NCBI GenBank assembly: GCA_038496445.1
Contig: JALMLS010000005.1
Coordinates: forward strand, 124,001 to 188,000
Length of the DNA: 64,000 nucleotides
Reading direction: 5' to 3'
Source of the DNA: Trichosphaerium sp. ATCC 40318
Lineage: Eukaryota; Discosea; Flabellinia; Trichosidae
Shown piece by piece: positions 45,967 through 56,858 of the stretch. A program made the translations under genes and the position numbers. The notes below the pieces were generated by a model. That model was not told the origin of the DNA. It did not search any database and was given only the letters and a program-made list of their open reading frames with translations. Each line of letters starts with the position of its first letter. The first letter of the stretch is position 1.

Positions 45967-46010
45967 TACAACGTGCTTTGCTTAATAAATACTTACTTTG
46001 AAGCTCTGCT

Positions 46011-46044
46011 GTGAAGCGTGTTCAACTGTGAAGCGTGTTCAACT
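46011..46044. repeat. 17-bp tandem duplication
   Basis: GTGAAGCGTGTTCAACT occurs twice back to back. Arm A has a single shorter version. It sits where arm A/B similarity ends downstream of the F-box gene. Confidence 0.85.
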
Positions 46045-46316
46045 GTGGCGTACGCTTGTCATACTTTCCTTTAAGAACTTGTACCAATCCCTTCTCAACC
46101 AGTACCTGTTACGTTGGGTATTGACTTTACTACAGTGGTTTGGATTCAGTGTGTAAGGAAGTGGTCTTGACCGCCTTTTGGCGTAGCTGTACTTCCTTAT
46201 AAGTGGCTAAATAAAACCGAGGTAATCAAGTGCCTCGCTAAAAAATTTGTAGAAAACACGTGATTTTTATTGACGAAAGCTCCGAGTTTAATTTAATACA
46301 ACTTTTCCGGTCTAGA

Positions 46317-48223
46317 ATGAACCACACTAACGGTACCTTTGCGCCAACACCAGATGGCATTGAAACTTCCGCTGCAGCGGGATACATTGCTGTAGTTATC
46401 GCTGCAGTTTGCTTTGGCTCAAACTTTATCCCTGTACGTAGTTAAACAAGTTCACGTGCCTTTTCTTTTTCGTGTTACTTTTTTTTGGTCGTAACTCGTG
46501 TTGTAAGCGTACACGCGTCCAATTAGCTTGTTTGTAATGTTTTTCGGGTAGGTAAAGAAATTTAAGACTGGTGATGGTATGTTCTTCCAGTGGGTCATGT
46601 GTAGGTACGTTAGCCGCTGGAAACAAGCCGACCATACGTTTGAAAAATTTTTGGTAACTTTGTTAGTGCCATATTTATAATGGGCTTTTTCGCACATGCT
46701 TACAGCGGGTTTCCTAAATTTCAACCGTTGGCCATGTTGGGCGGATTTTTGTGGACAACAGGTACGGTTTTTTTTTTGTCTGTCATTTCGCTAAACGTGA
46801 TATGTAGGAAACGTATTATGCGTGAGTTCTTTTTGAGTTTTTTTTTGATCTTCGAATTTTACAGCAACATGTCTTGTAGGTACCAGTTATACAGATGATC
46901 GGTTTGGCGTTAGCTGTAACTATATGGGGTTTATCTAATTTACTCATGGGATGGTGTAGTGGATATTTTGGACTTTATGGCCTAAATAAGGTTCGGTTGT
47001 TCAAAATGAAAAAAAACTCAGAAGAACCTAACTGACATTATCTCAGCAAACTGTAAACAATCAAGCTTTTAATTTTGTCGGTGTTGTATTCGCTATTATT
47101 GCTATAGGCGTTCTAATATTCGTACGTCCTGTATCCGTTGGTGATCCAAGGTACGCACGTGCCCTATTAAGACATTCTTATTGTATTCTAAACACAAAAC
47201 AAGCGACAAGAACGAAAAAGCTAAGCTCATGAGCAAAGATCCAGAGTGCGCAGTAAAAATAAAATCATGTTTTGTCCAAAAAAGCACAGACTAATACTGT
47301 GTATAAACCAAACTAACAATTACAAATAGGCTTTTTAATAAAGCTACAGAGCTGAGTATGTGGAAAAGACACTGTTATAAAAATTTGTGTTAATACTATT
47401 ACACAGCGAGGAGTATTGATGGAGAGGCACAAGGTACTATTACAAATGAATCATCATATGATGACGATGAACCTAAAACTTTTTGGGCAAAGGCACGTCT
47501 ATTTTTTGTCTCTTTTTGTAGATTTCTATTTCCTAATATTTTCTTAGATTCCTCAACCTTGGAGTCACGTTATTGGTATTTCTGGAGCATTGCTTGCTGG
47601 TCTTTTTTTTGGAAATTCATTTAATCCTCCTCAATGGCTTATAGACAATGACGAAAACGCTTCAAATGAAAGTACGACACTTTTCAGTCTATTTGAGATA
47701 ATAATTCTATTTTTTTTTTCGAAAAAGATATGGACTATGTATTTGCTTTTTTCTTTGGTATCTGGCTTACAAGCACAACGTACTTTATGATTTATTGTGC
47801 CATTATGAAGAATTCACCTAAAATATATCCAAAAATCATACTTCCAGCATTGATAGCAGGTACATACATACTGAGCCAATAAAACTTGCTTAAAAAATTT
47901 GTATTCTAGGTTTACTTTGGGGAGCTGCTGAGATTTCATGGTTCGTGGCAAATCAGAACCTTAGCTTTGTAGTATCATTCCCTCTTATCACAACTGCACC
48001 TGGTATAATATCAGCTTTATGGGCAATATTCTTATTTAAGGAAATAAGAGGGATAAAAAACTTCGCATTCTTAGGATGTGGATTCTTGGCAACAATTCTT
48101 TGCGGTGTACGTTTGAAACAAAAAAAAACGTTGCTTCTTTTTTCACCACGTGTCATCCTTTATACAATTTGTATAACTTACATTGAGTTTATCAAGGTGT
48201 TCATAGCACTATCACGAAGCTGA
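46317..48223 (+). CDS. TMEM144-family multi-pass membrane protein
   Basis: ATG 46317 (MNHTNGTFAPTPDG) precedes about ten hydrophobic helices over eight or nine short exons. Family hallmarks: YIAVVIAAVCFGSNFIPVKK, GDGMFFQWVMC, FAHAYSGFPKFQPLAMLGGF, IQMIGLALAVTIWGLSNLLM GW, LLAGLFFGNSFNPPQWL, PKIILPALIAGLLWG, SFPLITTAPGIISALWA, IRGIKNFAFLGCGFLATIL. This is the TMEM144/DUF1632 family, a drug/metabolite-transporter-like superfamily member predicted to carry sugars or related metabolites; the substrate is unproven. Ends VFIALSRS, TGA at 48221. A sequence duplicate of its 5' part lies at 17386-17514. Confidence 0.88.
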
Positions 48224-48333
48224 ACAGAAAGAGATAAAACAAAAAAATGTTGATGTAACTTGGGCGATTAAAAAACAAACACAAGTCAAAAATTGTAACT
48301 AAGGATGTTTCCTTTTTGTTGTTATTTTTTTTT

Positions 48334-50258
48334 TTACATAGCGTCAAGTTGTACAACTTCAGTACCAGCATCAGTTTCATCAGCGACATCATAAGTGGTT
48401 GGTTCTTCTTCTTTTTCTTTTTTCTTTGATTTTATCCTCATAAAAATAACTACAACAGCGACTACTAGGAAGATAGCAAAAACTGAAAAAAAGAAGTAAG
48501 TACAAAACAGGATAATGTTTAAACTTTTCAAAGCGTACCAACAAAGATAATGATAATGATAATGATCCCTGCTGCTAGTCCACTTGATCCTGTGGGTGCT
48601 AGATTGTTATTTCCAGTATCAGCACTAGTTGGAGACTCAACCGGAGACTGAACTGGAGACGCAACAGTTGGGGTTACTGTTGGTCCAACACTGAGACGGT
48701 TTACCAAAGCAGAACGTGCAATTTGCTATAGTTATATTAGTATTCTTTTAATATTTGTACGTTACTAACCTTAACATCTGTGATTATGCCATTGGTTCTT
48801 ACATTAAGCAAGAGGAATATGGTATGTGCTCTAATACTAGTAAGACACAAAAAACTCGTACGTCTAAAAATTATCCAAAAAAAACAAGTACTCTGATTGT
48901 TCAATGGAACGTTTTTTGCTCTCACTAGGAAGCTTTAACGTCATTGTGAAACTGTAAGAATCTAAAATGCGGATGCAATAAGTATATGGTATTTTAAAAG
49001 ACGTAAACGGAAAAGGACAAGTACCTGGTGGCGAATTAAGATTAAGAGGTGTTATAATTTGATCTTCAAAATCGATTTTGCCAGAGACAGTCACTGTTAC
49101 AGGCTAGTAACAGTTAGTTTACGTGACAAATACCTAAAGTCTCTTACTTCAGGTGTAGGTGACCAAGTGATTCTACAATAGTATTGTTGACCCTAAAATA
49201 AATGTTACGCGTAATCTCTAGCATTTTAATTGAGAAATGTGTACCTCGTTTAACAGTGCCGTTAACTTGTTAGTAAAGCTACTAGTTGGGTACATTGAAA
49301 AAGAGAGTCCAGAGAGTCTGCCATCAAATGGCGCTTCACTTGGACTCAAGGTAGTTGGTGAAACTGTTGTTGGAGATGTTGTAGGTGGAACAGTTGTTGG
49401 CGCTGTAGTAGTTGGATCAAAATAAAACCCTAGCATTTGTTAATGTACGAATTATACATTTAAGTTGGTTACCAAGACGGTTGTTGTCTGTTGTGTTAGC
49501 ATTAAGTACGTCAGCCAAAGCAGCTTCTGTCCAGCCACTTTCAAAATCGTCAATGTTAATGCTATCAACACTAAGTGCATCTAAGCTGTAAGAAGTTTCG
49601 CTAAAATCCCCTGTTACAACTGAAACAGCGTCACAAACGGTTCCGTTATTAGCTGGATCGTATAGAATGATTGTGTCGTTGCCTATGTAGCTATATTCAG
49701 AGAAGAACACGTATAGCGTCTAAAATACGAAAACTGTTTTACGGACCGTCAAACTCCAAGTTTTCTAGTTCGTTTTGTATCGCTACAGCGTATGCAGGTT
49801 CTGATGCACCATCTTGTGCAATAAGGTAAACATCTACAGTCAAAGTGAGAACGTCATGGCGTTGGCTTGATTTTTGCGATTATAGCAAATCTGCCAGTTG
49901 GTACGCACTCGATGGATCTACTGTTCCGTCTAAGTCTAGTTTATGATCAGGTGGAGCAAGTGGCGCGCTTTTCCAAAGCTATAAGTTGTAAGCATAAACA
50001 GTGATTAGTTCCCAACCTCAGAGAGTTCGTTGTTGTATCTACGTAAGAATCAGCGTTAAATTTAAAGCAGTTCGCGTACATTCCAAGGCTCAAACCTGTC
50101 AAATTTGCTGTAACTGCCGTAGGGTTATACAACTCAACGTATTTATTTAAACCAGACCCCTCATAGTATTGAGTAATGCGTATGCCTTGGCAAAGATTTG
50201 CATTCGCTGCTACTGTTAAAATAGCAAGCGTTATGATAGCTACGTTAATAAAGGACAT
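48334..50258 (-). CDS. Surface protein with lamin-tail-type domain and Thr/Pro stalk
   Basis: ATG 50258 starts a signal peptide (MSFINVAIITLAILTVAANA). The next region resembles a lamin tail domain (LTD), an extracellular Ig-like fold in bacteria and protists: GIRITQYYEGSGLNKYVELY NPTAVTANLTGLSLGMY. Then a second beta-rich part (YSYIGNDTIILYDPANNGTV), a stalk TTTAPTTVPPTTSPTTVSPT, a further domain (TVTVSGKIDFEDQIITPL), a Ser/Pro-rich linker (VASPVQSPVESPTSADTG), one transmembrane helix (AIFLVVAVVVIFMRI) and a charged tail ending VVQLDAM. Probably a cell-surface adhesin, similar in design to the protein at 29.4-32.6 kb. Introns are short; two junctions near 49200 and 49750 are tentative. Confidence 0.65.
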
Positions 50259-50431
50259 TGTATGAGGCTTTTTGAAGAAAGGTCTTGCTTGCTAGAAAGT
50301 TTTTTTCCTTTTTTGTCCGAATTTTTGAAAACCGGAACAAATTGGGCGTGTGGCTTTTTTCCAGGGCTGTAAGAACCCTGGTAGAAACTATAAGATACAA
50401 CAATCAAAAGCACAACTGAACAAATACGCAT
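50240..50431 (-). CDS. Possible small secreted basic protein
   Basis: A 63-codon ORF with a good signal peptide (MRICSVVLLIVVSYSFYQGS) and a Lys/Ser-rich mature part. Its end overlaps the start of the LTD gene by 19 bp on the same strand. It could be a real small gene or an upstream ORF in the LTD transcript. Confidence 0.3.
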   Translation of the reverse strand: MRICSVVLLIVVSYSFYQGSYSPGKKPHAQFVPVFKNSDKKGKKLSSKQDLSSKSLIQCPLLT

Positions 50432-50825
50432 TATGTTTTATTTCTCGCTTTCAAGAGAATACAACTGAGCGCTTGCGGTAGTACAAACAAAGAAAAATCT
50501 GCCACAAAACAGAAAAAACTGACTACAATAAAGCGCAAACATATTATTTTTGGGTTTATCGTCGTACCTAGCTACCAAATAGGAGTACCACCAATTATTA
50601 CTTCATATCATAGTGAGTTCTATGTGCTTTCGCTGGTTAACCAACGAAGCGCTATAAATCGGTTTTTTGGCGGTGTTTAAAAAAGGTTGTATGAGAGCTC
50701 AAATAATACGGCTAAAAAGCAATCAAATTATATCGCTGCGCGTAGGGCAAACGATTTTCATGCATTGGGGCTTTTTGTTTTCGTAAAAACTATCAGAAAC
50801 GTTTTTTTTCTGATTACGTTTTATG
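50432..50825. other. Intergenic
   Basis: T/A-tract-rich flank between the pseudokinase 3' end and the upstream region of the LTD gene. No coding exon recognised. Confidence 0.4.
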
Positions 50826-53800
50826 TTAAAATACACCTCTAATCACAGCGCTTGTCACTAACGTATTGACATCAGGTCGATTCTGAGGTTTGTTTACAAG
50901 TATAGTTTTAATAAATTGCGATCTTGACATGGTACCACCAGATGCCTTAGACAATAATTCCGTAACTCTTACGTCTAGTATAGCTAGAAACATCATCAGC
51001 AATTGTCCTGGCGTTAAATACCAGAAGCAACTTTTTTTTTTGTACCTTGATATGCTTCTTTGTTGATTGGCATTGTTTTTGCAACCATATACTCATCCTG
51101 CGTTGCGCCTAATATACTCAATAAGTATCATAATATTTATTATGTCACGTGTACTTAGACCCATGAATTTGTTTGTTAGGAGCTCGACCAGTATTATACC
51201 AAACATCCAAATGTCGCCTGTGAAACAAAAAAAGTCACAACGAGAATTGTTTTCTATGCGTACATTTTGATGTAAAAGCCTGTTCGAGAACGACCTCTGG
51301 TGGATAGTATGGTCTGTAAATAAATACGGTTACATAAGCGAATAAGTTCGGTCAAACGTACAGAAGCCAGAGGTATTGATCAACGAGATTCTTGTGCCAT
51401 CCTGAAGGTCCAAATCCCGATAGTTTTATTTGCATTGATGGAAAAACCTTAAGACACTTATCCTGTATTATTCTTTAATATAACGTACTAATATATTATG
51501 ACTTGTTAAAGCACCATGACAAACGTTTTCCCTGTGTAAGAAAGCAAGTCCTGGTTCGTAAAGTCAGAATTAAGTAAGAAAAAGAAAAAAACAAGAAGAC
51601 TAGAACAAATCTTCCAACGTAACGCACCTCTCAATATACCTTTTGCTATTTTAATTTTATCATTCTTTTGTATATTCTTCTCAAAACTAGCTCGCAAAGT
51701 TTTTGCAAAAGCAACACTCTCAAGAACCATGAATTGTTCAGACAAAGAGCACCCATAAAACTACTCAAACGTAAACCTTTTTTTTTGTTTTAAATCATAC
51801 CTCTAGTATTGACGGATGTGGTCTCAGTTGAGTAAACGCTGCAGCTTCTGTGATGAATGGCTTTTTCTTCTTGTAAATCTAAACTCGTTTGTGATCACAA
51901 CCCGACAATACCTTTGATTTTTTTTAAGCGTACTTTTACTGTTACTTTAGCCCCTCTCCATATTGCAAAGTGTGTTCTCCCACACCAAAAAGCTTGTAGT
52001 TTTCCAACTGGCTCTATTTCTTCTTTCTTTATTTGCCACATATTTAAGCCTTGAATAGTGTAAGTCTATAAAGGCACAACAACATAAACTCTCTAACTTA
52101 CGATAAACTGGGCTTTTTAGTTTAGCCAATTCCTTTGCTTTCTTTGTGTTCTGTCTTTCTTGTGCTTGACACTTTTGTTGTAAATTAGAATACTCCTCTT
52201 GTAGCTTAGTCATCGGCATATCAGGATTTACTACAACATCACGATCAGCGCTTCCCTACAAACAAAGAATTAGCTTTCTTTAAAAAAATCGAGCTTTGGT
52301 TTACTATTAGTTCAGCAACTGGAGCTATCTTGCTTGGTATTGAGTCTCTTTTATCCTCAAGCGGTTCATTGACAGTATAATCACTTTCCCATTGTAGCCT
52401 AAAACCAACAGAACAACATTAACAGCGACACGTGGAAAAAAACACCTGAAGATGAAAGCTATTTAAGAGCATACGAGTTTGCGCTTTGTATTGCTGTATA
52501 AAGCTCTCTAGTCCATTCTGTTGTTAATTGTGCTGTATCGGTCAGGAAATAGAATATTTGGTTATCACAAATCAGTATGAACTCAAGTTGGCCTAAAAAA
52601 GAAATGAGGAAAAAATCTGTAAAATCGAAAAATAAGTGCGTGTTTTGTACCTAGTTCTGGATCTATCAACATGCACTTTTCAAGGTCTAATGTAAAGCAT
52701 TGCTTGTCTCTATGTCTTGAACCTTCCAAGTCAATGTATAGATTACTTCTCGTAACTGATATAGATGCCTTATGAACTTGTCTTGAAGCAGTCTTTTTAG
52801 AGCTTCTTGAAGCTCTCTTTGCTTTTCCAATATTTGATTTTCCAATACTTACAAGAAGTTTACCCTTTTTCAAGACAAGAGCTTGTAGGTCGCGCTTTGG
52901 CCTTTGCATAGTACCCTTAATCAGAATCAACATAACAAACCATACGGAAACTGAGATTTCAAAAAAAGTACCAAGCTCATCCCTCTGTAAGCGCTTCCAT
53001 CGGCTACAGAACTTTGTAAGTATATCAAAGGCGCTATGGGAAACATAAAAACTTTCAGCTGACCTTTGTTTGGGTATGCTACTTTTACAATCTTCTCAAG
53101 TTGTGCTTCCATCTTGTCTTTGGCTTTTTTAATAAACTCCATATCTCTAAACACATGGCCGTCAGCGAGGCCACTATTTTTACCTGTAATAAAAGAACGC
53201 ACGGGTCGTCATCTAGTGTGTTTGTAATAAGATCCTAAGGCAAACAAAAGGTTATTGGATAAACAACGAGTTTTAGGGAAGTACGTCAAGTAATCGAGGA
53301 TATTCCTTAACACGTTGCAAAGGCATTTCAATAACAGTTAATAAATTCATACGACACTCTTTCCCCTTTATTTTCTACGCGAATCCTTCAATATTACGTT
53401 GCAAAAAAAAATCACGTGACAATAGACGTACCGCTTCAACTTTTGCAAATTTTCTAAGGGATCTCCCTTGATATAACTTCTCACGTGTTCCAGGGAGGTG
53501 TTGACAATAATAGTAATATAATCTACAACAATTATCCACAAAAAGATTTACAACAGATCCAATATGCCCATAACCGTTTTTCTGATCTTGTACAAGTCCA
53601 CCAACGAACTTTAGATGTACTTGAATTATTTGAGGCAAATTAAGCATCAACTAGTCCCCATGATCATCAGCGCTAAGCCAAATAGTTTTTACACGTGCCT
53701 CGTGTACTGTATCCCTTCCAAGAGCTTTTTCAAGTTGAGACACGTATAACTACTGCTAATTAGTTTTATATGAGGTGGAGTGTTGATATGACCTGAGATG

Positions 53801-53927
53801 ATCGACTCAAGTTATTAATGTAAACTGTTTCTTCATCAACTATTTTCTTTAACACTTCCCGTTTCCAGACCTTGAAAGAATCTGTAATGATTTGAGAAGC
53901 TTCTTCCAAAGCCTCAGGGGTTGCCAT
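50826..53927 (-). CDS. RhoGEF (DH-PH) fused to a pseudokinase
   Basis: Starts ATG 53927 (MATPEALEEASQIITDSFKV). The DH domain: LKKIVDEETVYINNLSR, QIIQVHLKFVGGLVQDQKNG, YYYCQHLPGTREKLYQGRSL, IEMPLQRVKEYPRLLDVL. The PH domain: KRDLQALVLKKGKLLVSIGK, QCFTLDLEKCMLIDPELGQL EFIL, ending TEWTRELYTAIQSA. A coiled coil follows (MTKLQEEYSNLQQKCQAQER). Then a protein-kinase fold: W.IKKEEIEPVGKLQAFW, AIWRGAKVTVKK (beta-3 Lys kept), EFYGCSLSEQFMVLESV, LAFLHRENVCHGALTSHNIL, KLSGFGPSG, PYYPPEVVLEQ, GDIWMFGIILVELLTNK. HRD has become HGA and DFG has become GFG, so both catalytic Asp residues are gone. Stop at 50826. Rho activation with a kinase-like scaffold is the inference. Confidence 0.72.
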
Positions 53928-54164
53928 TAATACAAAGGTTGGATTCAGAAAAACGTACTAAGTAAAAGGAAAGATGACTTAAGTGCAAGAATGTACGGTG
54001 GATGCCATTGTGATCACTAATTAACGAGCGTATGAACATAAACTATCTATTATGTACACTTTGTGTTTCGTACATAGCGTTACAAACAACGAATGTTATT
54101 TCATTCAACGTTGGTTTAACTTTTCCTAGAACCTTTAAAACGATGTTGAATAGGTATCGCATGA

Positions 54165-55078
54165 AGCCTAACCTACTTGTCGTCTACCACCAACCTATTT
54201 GCAACGATAATAGCAGTCAACTGTCCGTTGATACTTCAACGCCTGTACTCCCCTTCCCGTCTGTTATTTACGTACCTACACATCGCTTGCAATTGTCCGT
54301 TGCTATACAAAGCCTTGTACTCCCTTCTTTTTTTCCATTGATATAATTGGTAACTTTACACAATGTTCTATCATAATTCCAACGCTTGTGCTCTCCTTCC
54401 CGTTTACCATTAACGTAAGTACAGTGTTCGCACAATTTTCCATTTGCATTCCAACTCTTCCACTCTCCTTCTCGGTAGCCTTTGACGTAATAGGACTCTA
54501 CCATACCTCCATTGACAGCCCACTCTTTGTGCGAGCCATCTAGTTTATCATTGTTATAATGATATAAGTGATACAACTGGCCATTCCTAGTCCAACGCTT
54601 AAATTCCCCCTCTAGTGTACCATTGACATAATATGACTGCTCCCACAGCTGACCATTATCATGCCACTTCTTGTACTCCCCTTCTAGTACTCCATTGGCG
54701 TAATTACGCAGCCACCATAACTGACCAGATTGATTCCATACTCTGAGCTCTCCGTCTTGATTGCCATCCACGTAAGTATATTGCTGCGACAAACTGCCAT
54801 TTTTGTGCCAACTTTTGTATTCTCCGTGTTGTGTACCATGTCTCCAATAAGCTTGACACTTCATAAGATTTTCACTCCTTTTGCCATTTTCCGTGCTTTT
54901 TCATCTCATCATCGAACCTCGTGGTAATTGCCGTCTGTTTCGAAAGGAGTGGCCAACGCAAATAGACTGACGCATCTAAATCGATAATATCAAGCTGAAT
55001 CTCAACTGGAAGGTGTAATAGATGACAATCATCTGGTTTTAAGCTAATTCTCTCTTCAATGCTTGTTACGCTCTCCAT
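54165..55078 (-). pseudogene. F-box plus MORN-variant (YwqK-type) repeat gene, broken by frameshifts
   Basis: ATG 55078 gives MESVTSIEERISLKPDDCHL, then an F-box-like LHLPVEIQLDIIDLDASVYL RWPLLSK, and stops at GKWQKE. One base out of frame, an array of eight to ten units follows: GEYKSWHKNGSLSQQYTYVD, GELRVWNQSGQLWWLRNYAN, GEYKKWHDNGQLWEQSYYVN and so on, each about 23 residues with G-E-x-K-x-W-x-x-N-G-x-L. Around 54290 another base is lost and a TGA interrupts the last units. This F-box/MORN layout is characteristic of Marseillevirus-like giant viruses and of amoebal genes derived from them. It is intronless, unlike the neighbours, which supports transfer. The two-part ORF could also be an assembly error. 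Confidence 0.65.
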
Positions 55079-55453
55079 TTTAGATTTTACAAGGGCCTGT
55101 TGTACGCGAAGAGTAAATTAGATACAGATTTTGAAGGTAAGGAAGATAGTTAAGTTTGGTTATTTTGTGAAAACCAACTGTCAAAGCGAGTAAATTCTTC
55201 ACGTGATTATAGCCCTCGTTCATTCAATTACTATATTGTCACATGTCCAATAATTGTACATATGGCTTAAAAGGGTATTACTGAGAAGCAGTTTGAGCTC
55301 ATAAAATGCACTAAATGATAGCAATCCAGTGGTAAGAATTACATCTTAGTTGGCTTTTATTCGACACGTTGATTCTTGTAGAAAAATCAAGTTTGTGAAA
55401 GCTTTGTGATTAATATTTTCGCGTAATTGGGCTACAAAAGCAATGTGTAAGTT
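55079..55453. other. Intergenic
   Basis: No coding exon recognised. Flanks of the broken MORN gene and the RraA-like gene. Confidence 0.4.
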
Positions 55454-56530
55454 TCACTTCTTCCCAAACTTTTGTACAATATTTCTTTTGAATTGTGCTT
55501 TCGCTTCAACAAATTCATCAACAACTTGTGATGATGGTTTCCCAGCTTGATAAGTGTAATGTTAGATTATGATAGCACGTATTCATATGGCTAACCCAAA
55601 AAATACGCTCACCTGCAGCCTTTCCAACTTGAATAATAGTATCACATTCATTTTTATCCATGAAAATAGAAGCATCTAGTAGTTTTTCTTCATCCTCTTT
55701 TGGAATAGCCATAAACCCATGTTTATCAGCATGAACTAATTGACCCGGTTTTATAGTTGCTCCAAATACATCTAATGGGACATTCCATTCAACAGGGTAT
55801 GCGTGAGCATGTCCAACTGTCAATCTTCTTCCAAGAGTCTAACAAATTACAATAAGAGTTTTCATGCTTTTTGTCACCAACGCACTTTGAACCCTGAATT
55901 TCTGATATCGTCAACATCTCTTATAGCTCCATCTATAATAGCACCAACACTTTGCAACGAAAATCAGCCAAATAAGGAAAAGTAGTTAAATGTACATACC
56001 ATCCGTATGCTTTGTGTATATTAGCGGATACCTCTCCCCACCCACTTCCGTAGCATTTAGGATAGTCTAGATCCTTCACAATCACTATTTTAGGTCCTTT
56101 TATACTAGAGATGTACTCGTGGTAATCTCTGACTGCGCTAGTGTTCTTCTACGCGAATGGTTAAGTATACATACTAGGCACCCACTACGAACCTTGTGAG
56201 AAAACTTTGAAGGCTCCAATACCATAGTAACAGCGTATCCTACCATTGGGCCTGATTCAGGCATAAAATCTACAGTCTCTTCCAAATTGAAGGCATCTTC
56301 GCGTGGTAAGTGTCAAACGCTAGTGCCGTTTTAATTGGCCGTACCACGCGCAATATCGTGCTTCGTGATTTGTTCCCAACCGTTGTAGATTGTACTAGCG
56401 ACACTAAGCGTTTAGTAGTACCTACCAACTCACCATGTGTTCCAACGTCTGAGTTGAAGCAATTCGGAATCAGACAGACGCTTTTCTTGCGCGTTTTCAG
56501 TGCTTTTAAAGCGACGATCAATAGTTGCAA
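55454..56530 (-). CDS. RraA-family protein (HMG/CHA aldolase-like)
   Basis: Exons on the reverse strand give the RraA core: MPESGPMVGYAVTMVLE, GPKIVIVKDLDYPKCYGSGW, GEVSANIHKAYGCVGAIIDG, AIRDVDDIRNSGFKV, then LTVGHAHAYPVEWNVPLDVF, GATIKPGQLVHADKHGFMAI, PKEDEEKLLDA. GAIIDGAIRDVDD matches the metal/substrate G-x-(V/I)-x-DG-x-(V/I)-RD signature, and HADKHG matches the late V.aD.dGv motif. Members act as 4-hydroxy-4-methyl-2-oxoglutarate or oxaloacetate-type aldolases, or, in bacteria, inhibit RNase E. Substrate here is unknown. The C-terminus reads VDEFVEAKAQFKRNIVQKFG, stop at 55454. The 5' exon upstream of 56290 is uncertain. Confidence 0.7.
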
Positions 56531-56617
56531 GTTTTAGTGTTCGATTAGTGGTACCAACCCTAGACGTAACGCGTGCAAGCATAATGTTAACTAACATCCA
56601 GCAGTTAAGTTGAAAAG

Positions 56618-56817
56618 CTACGAATCAACCATCTTTATCTTGCCATCAAGGTTATCAACGCACGTGAACCGGGGAGGCGCTTTCACAGCACCATTCTTGC
56701 TCTCAGAGTCTGGTTTTCTGTAAACTGAAGAAAATCAGTCTAGTAACTAATACGCGTGATCTATGTGCCCTTTTTGGGTAAAATAGAACACCCAAGGGTT
56801 AAAGTTTCTTTGTACAT
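56618..56817 (-). CDS. Possible two-exon small peptide
   Basis: ATG 56817 (MYKETLTL) joins through a 74-nt GT-AG intron to a coding-looking exon, KPDSESKNGAVKAPPRFTCV then DNLDGKIKMVDS, stop at 56618. It may instead be an extra 3' exon of the Hrd1-type gene or part of another transcript. No family recognised. Confidence 0.3.
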
Positions 56818-56858
56818 TTTTTTACAGTTGATTTTTTTTGATAGTTTTGGTTTTTTTT

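Larger units (their letters stand above)
42846..46812 (+). repeat. Inverted segmental duplication, arm B (fuller copy)
   Basis: Contains, in order, the 3' part of the hydrolase gene, the intact helicase-like gene, the frameshifted F-box gene and the first two exons of TMEM144. All four are represented in inverted order in arm A. Because the flanking hydrolase and TMEM144 genes are complete here, this is the likely ancestral arrangement. Confidence 0.88.

Noticed and set aside
54032-54346. Forward ORF with a hydrophobic start
   Set aside because: It is antisense to the MORN-variant repeats, whose periodic codons create long open frames on the other strand.
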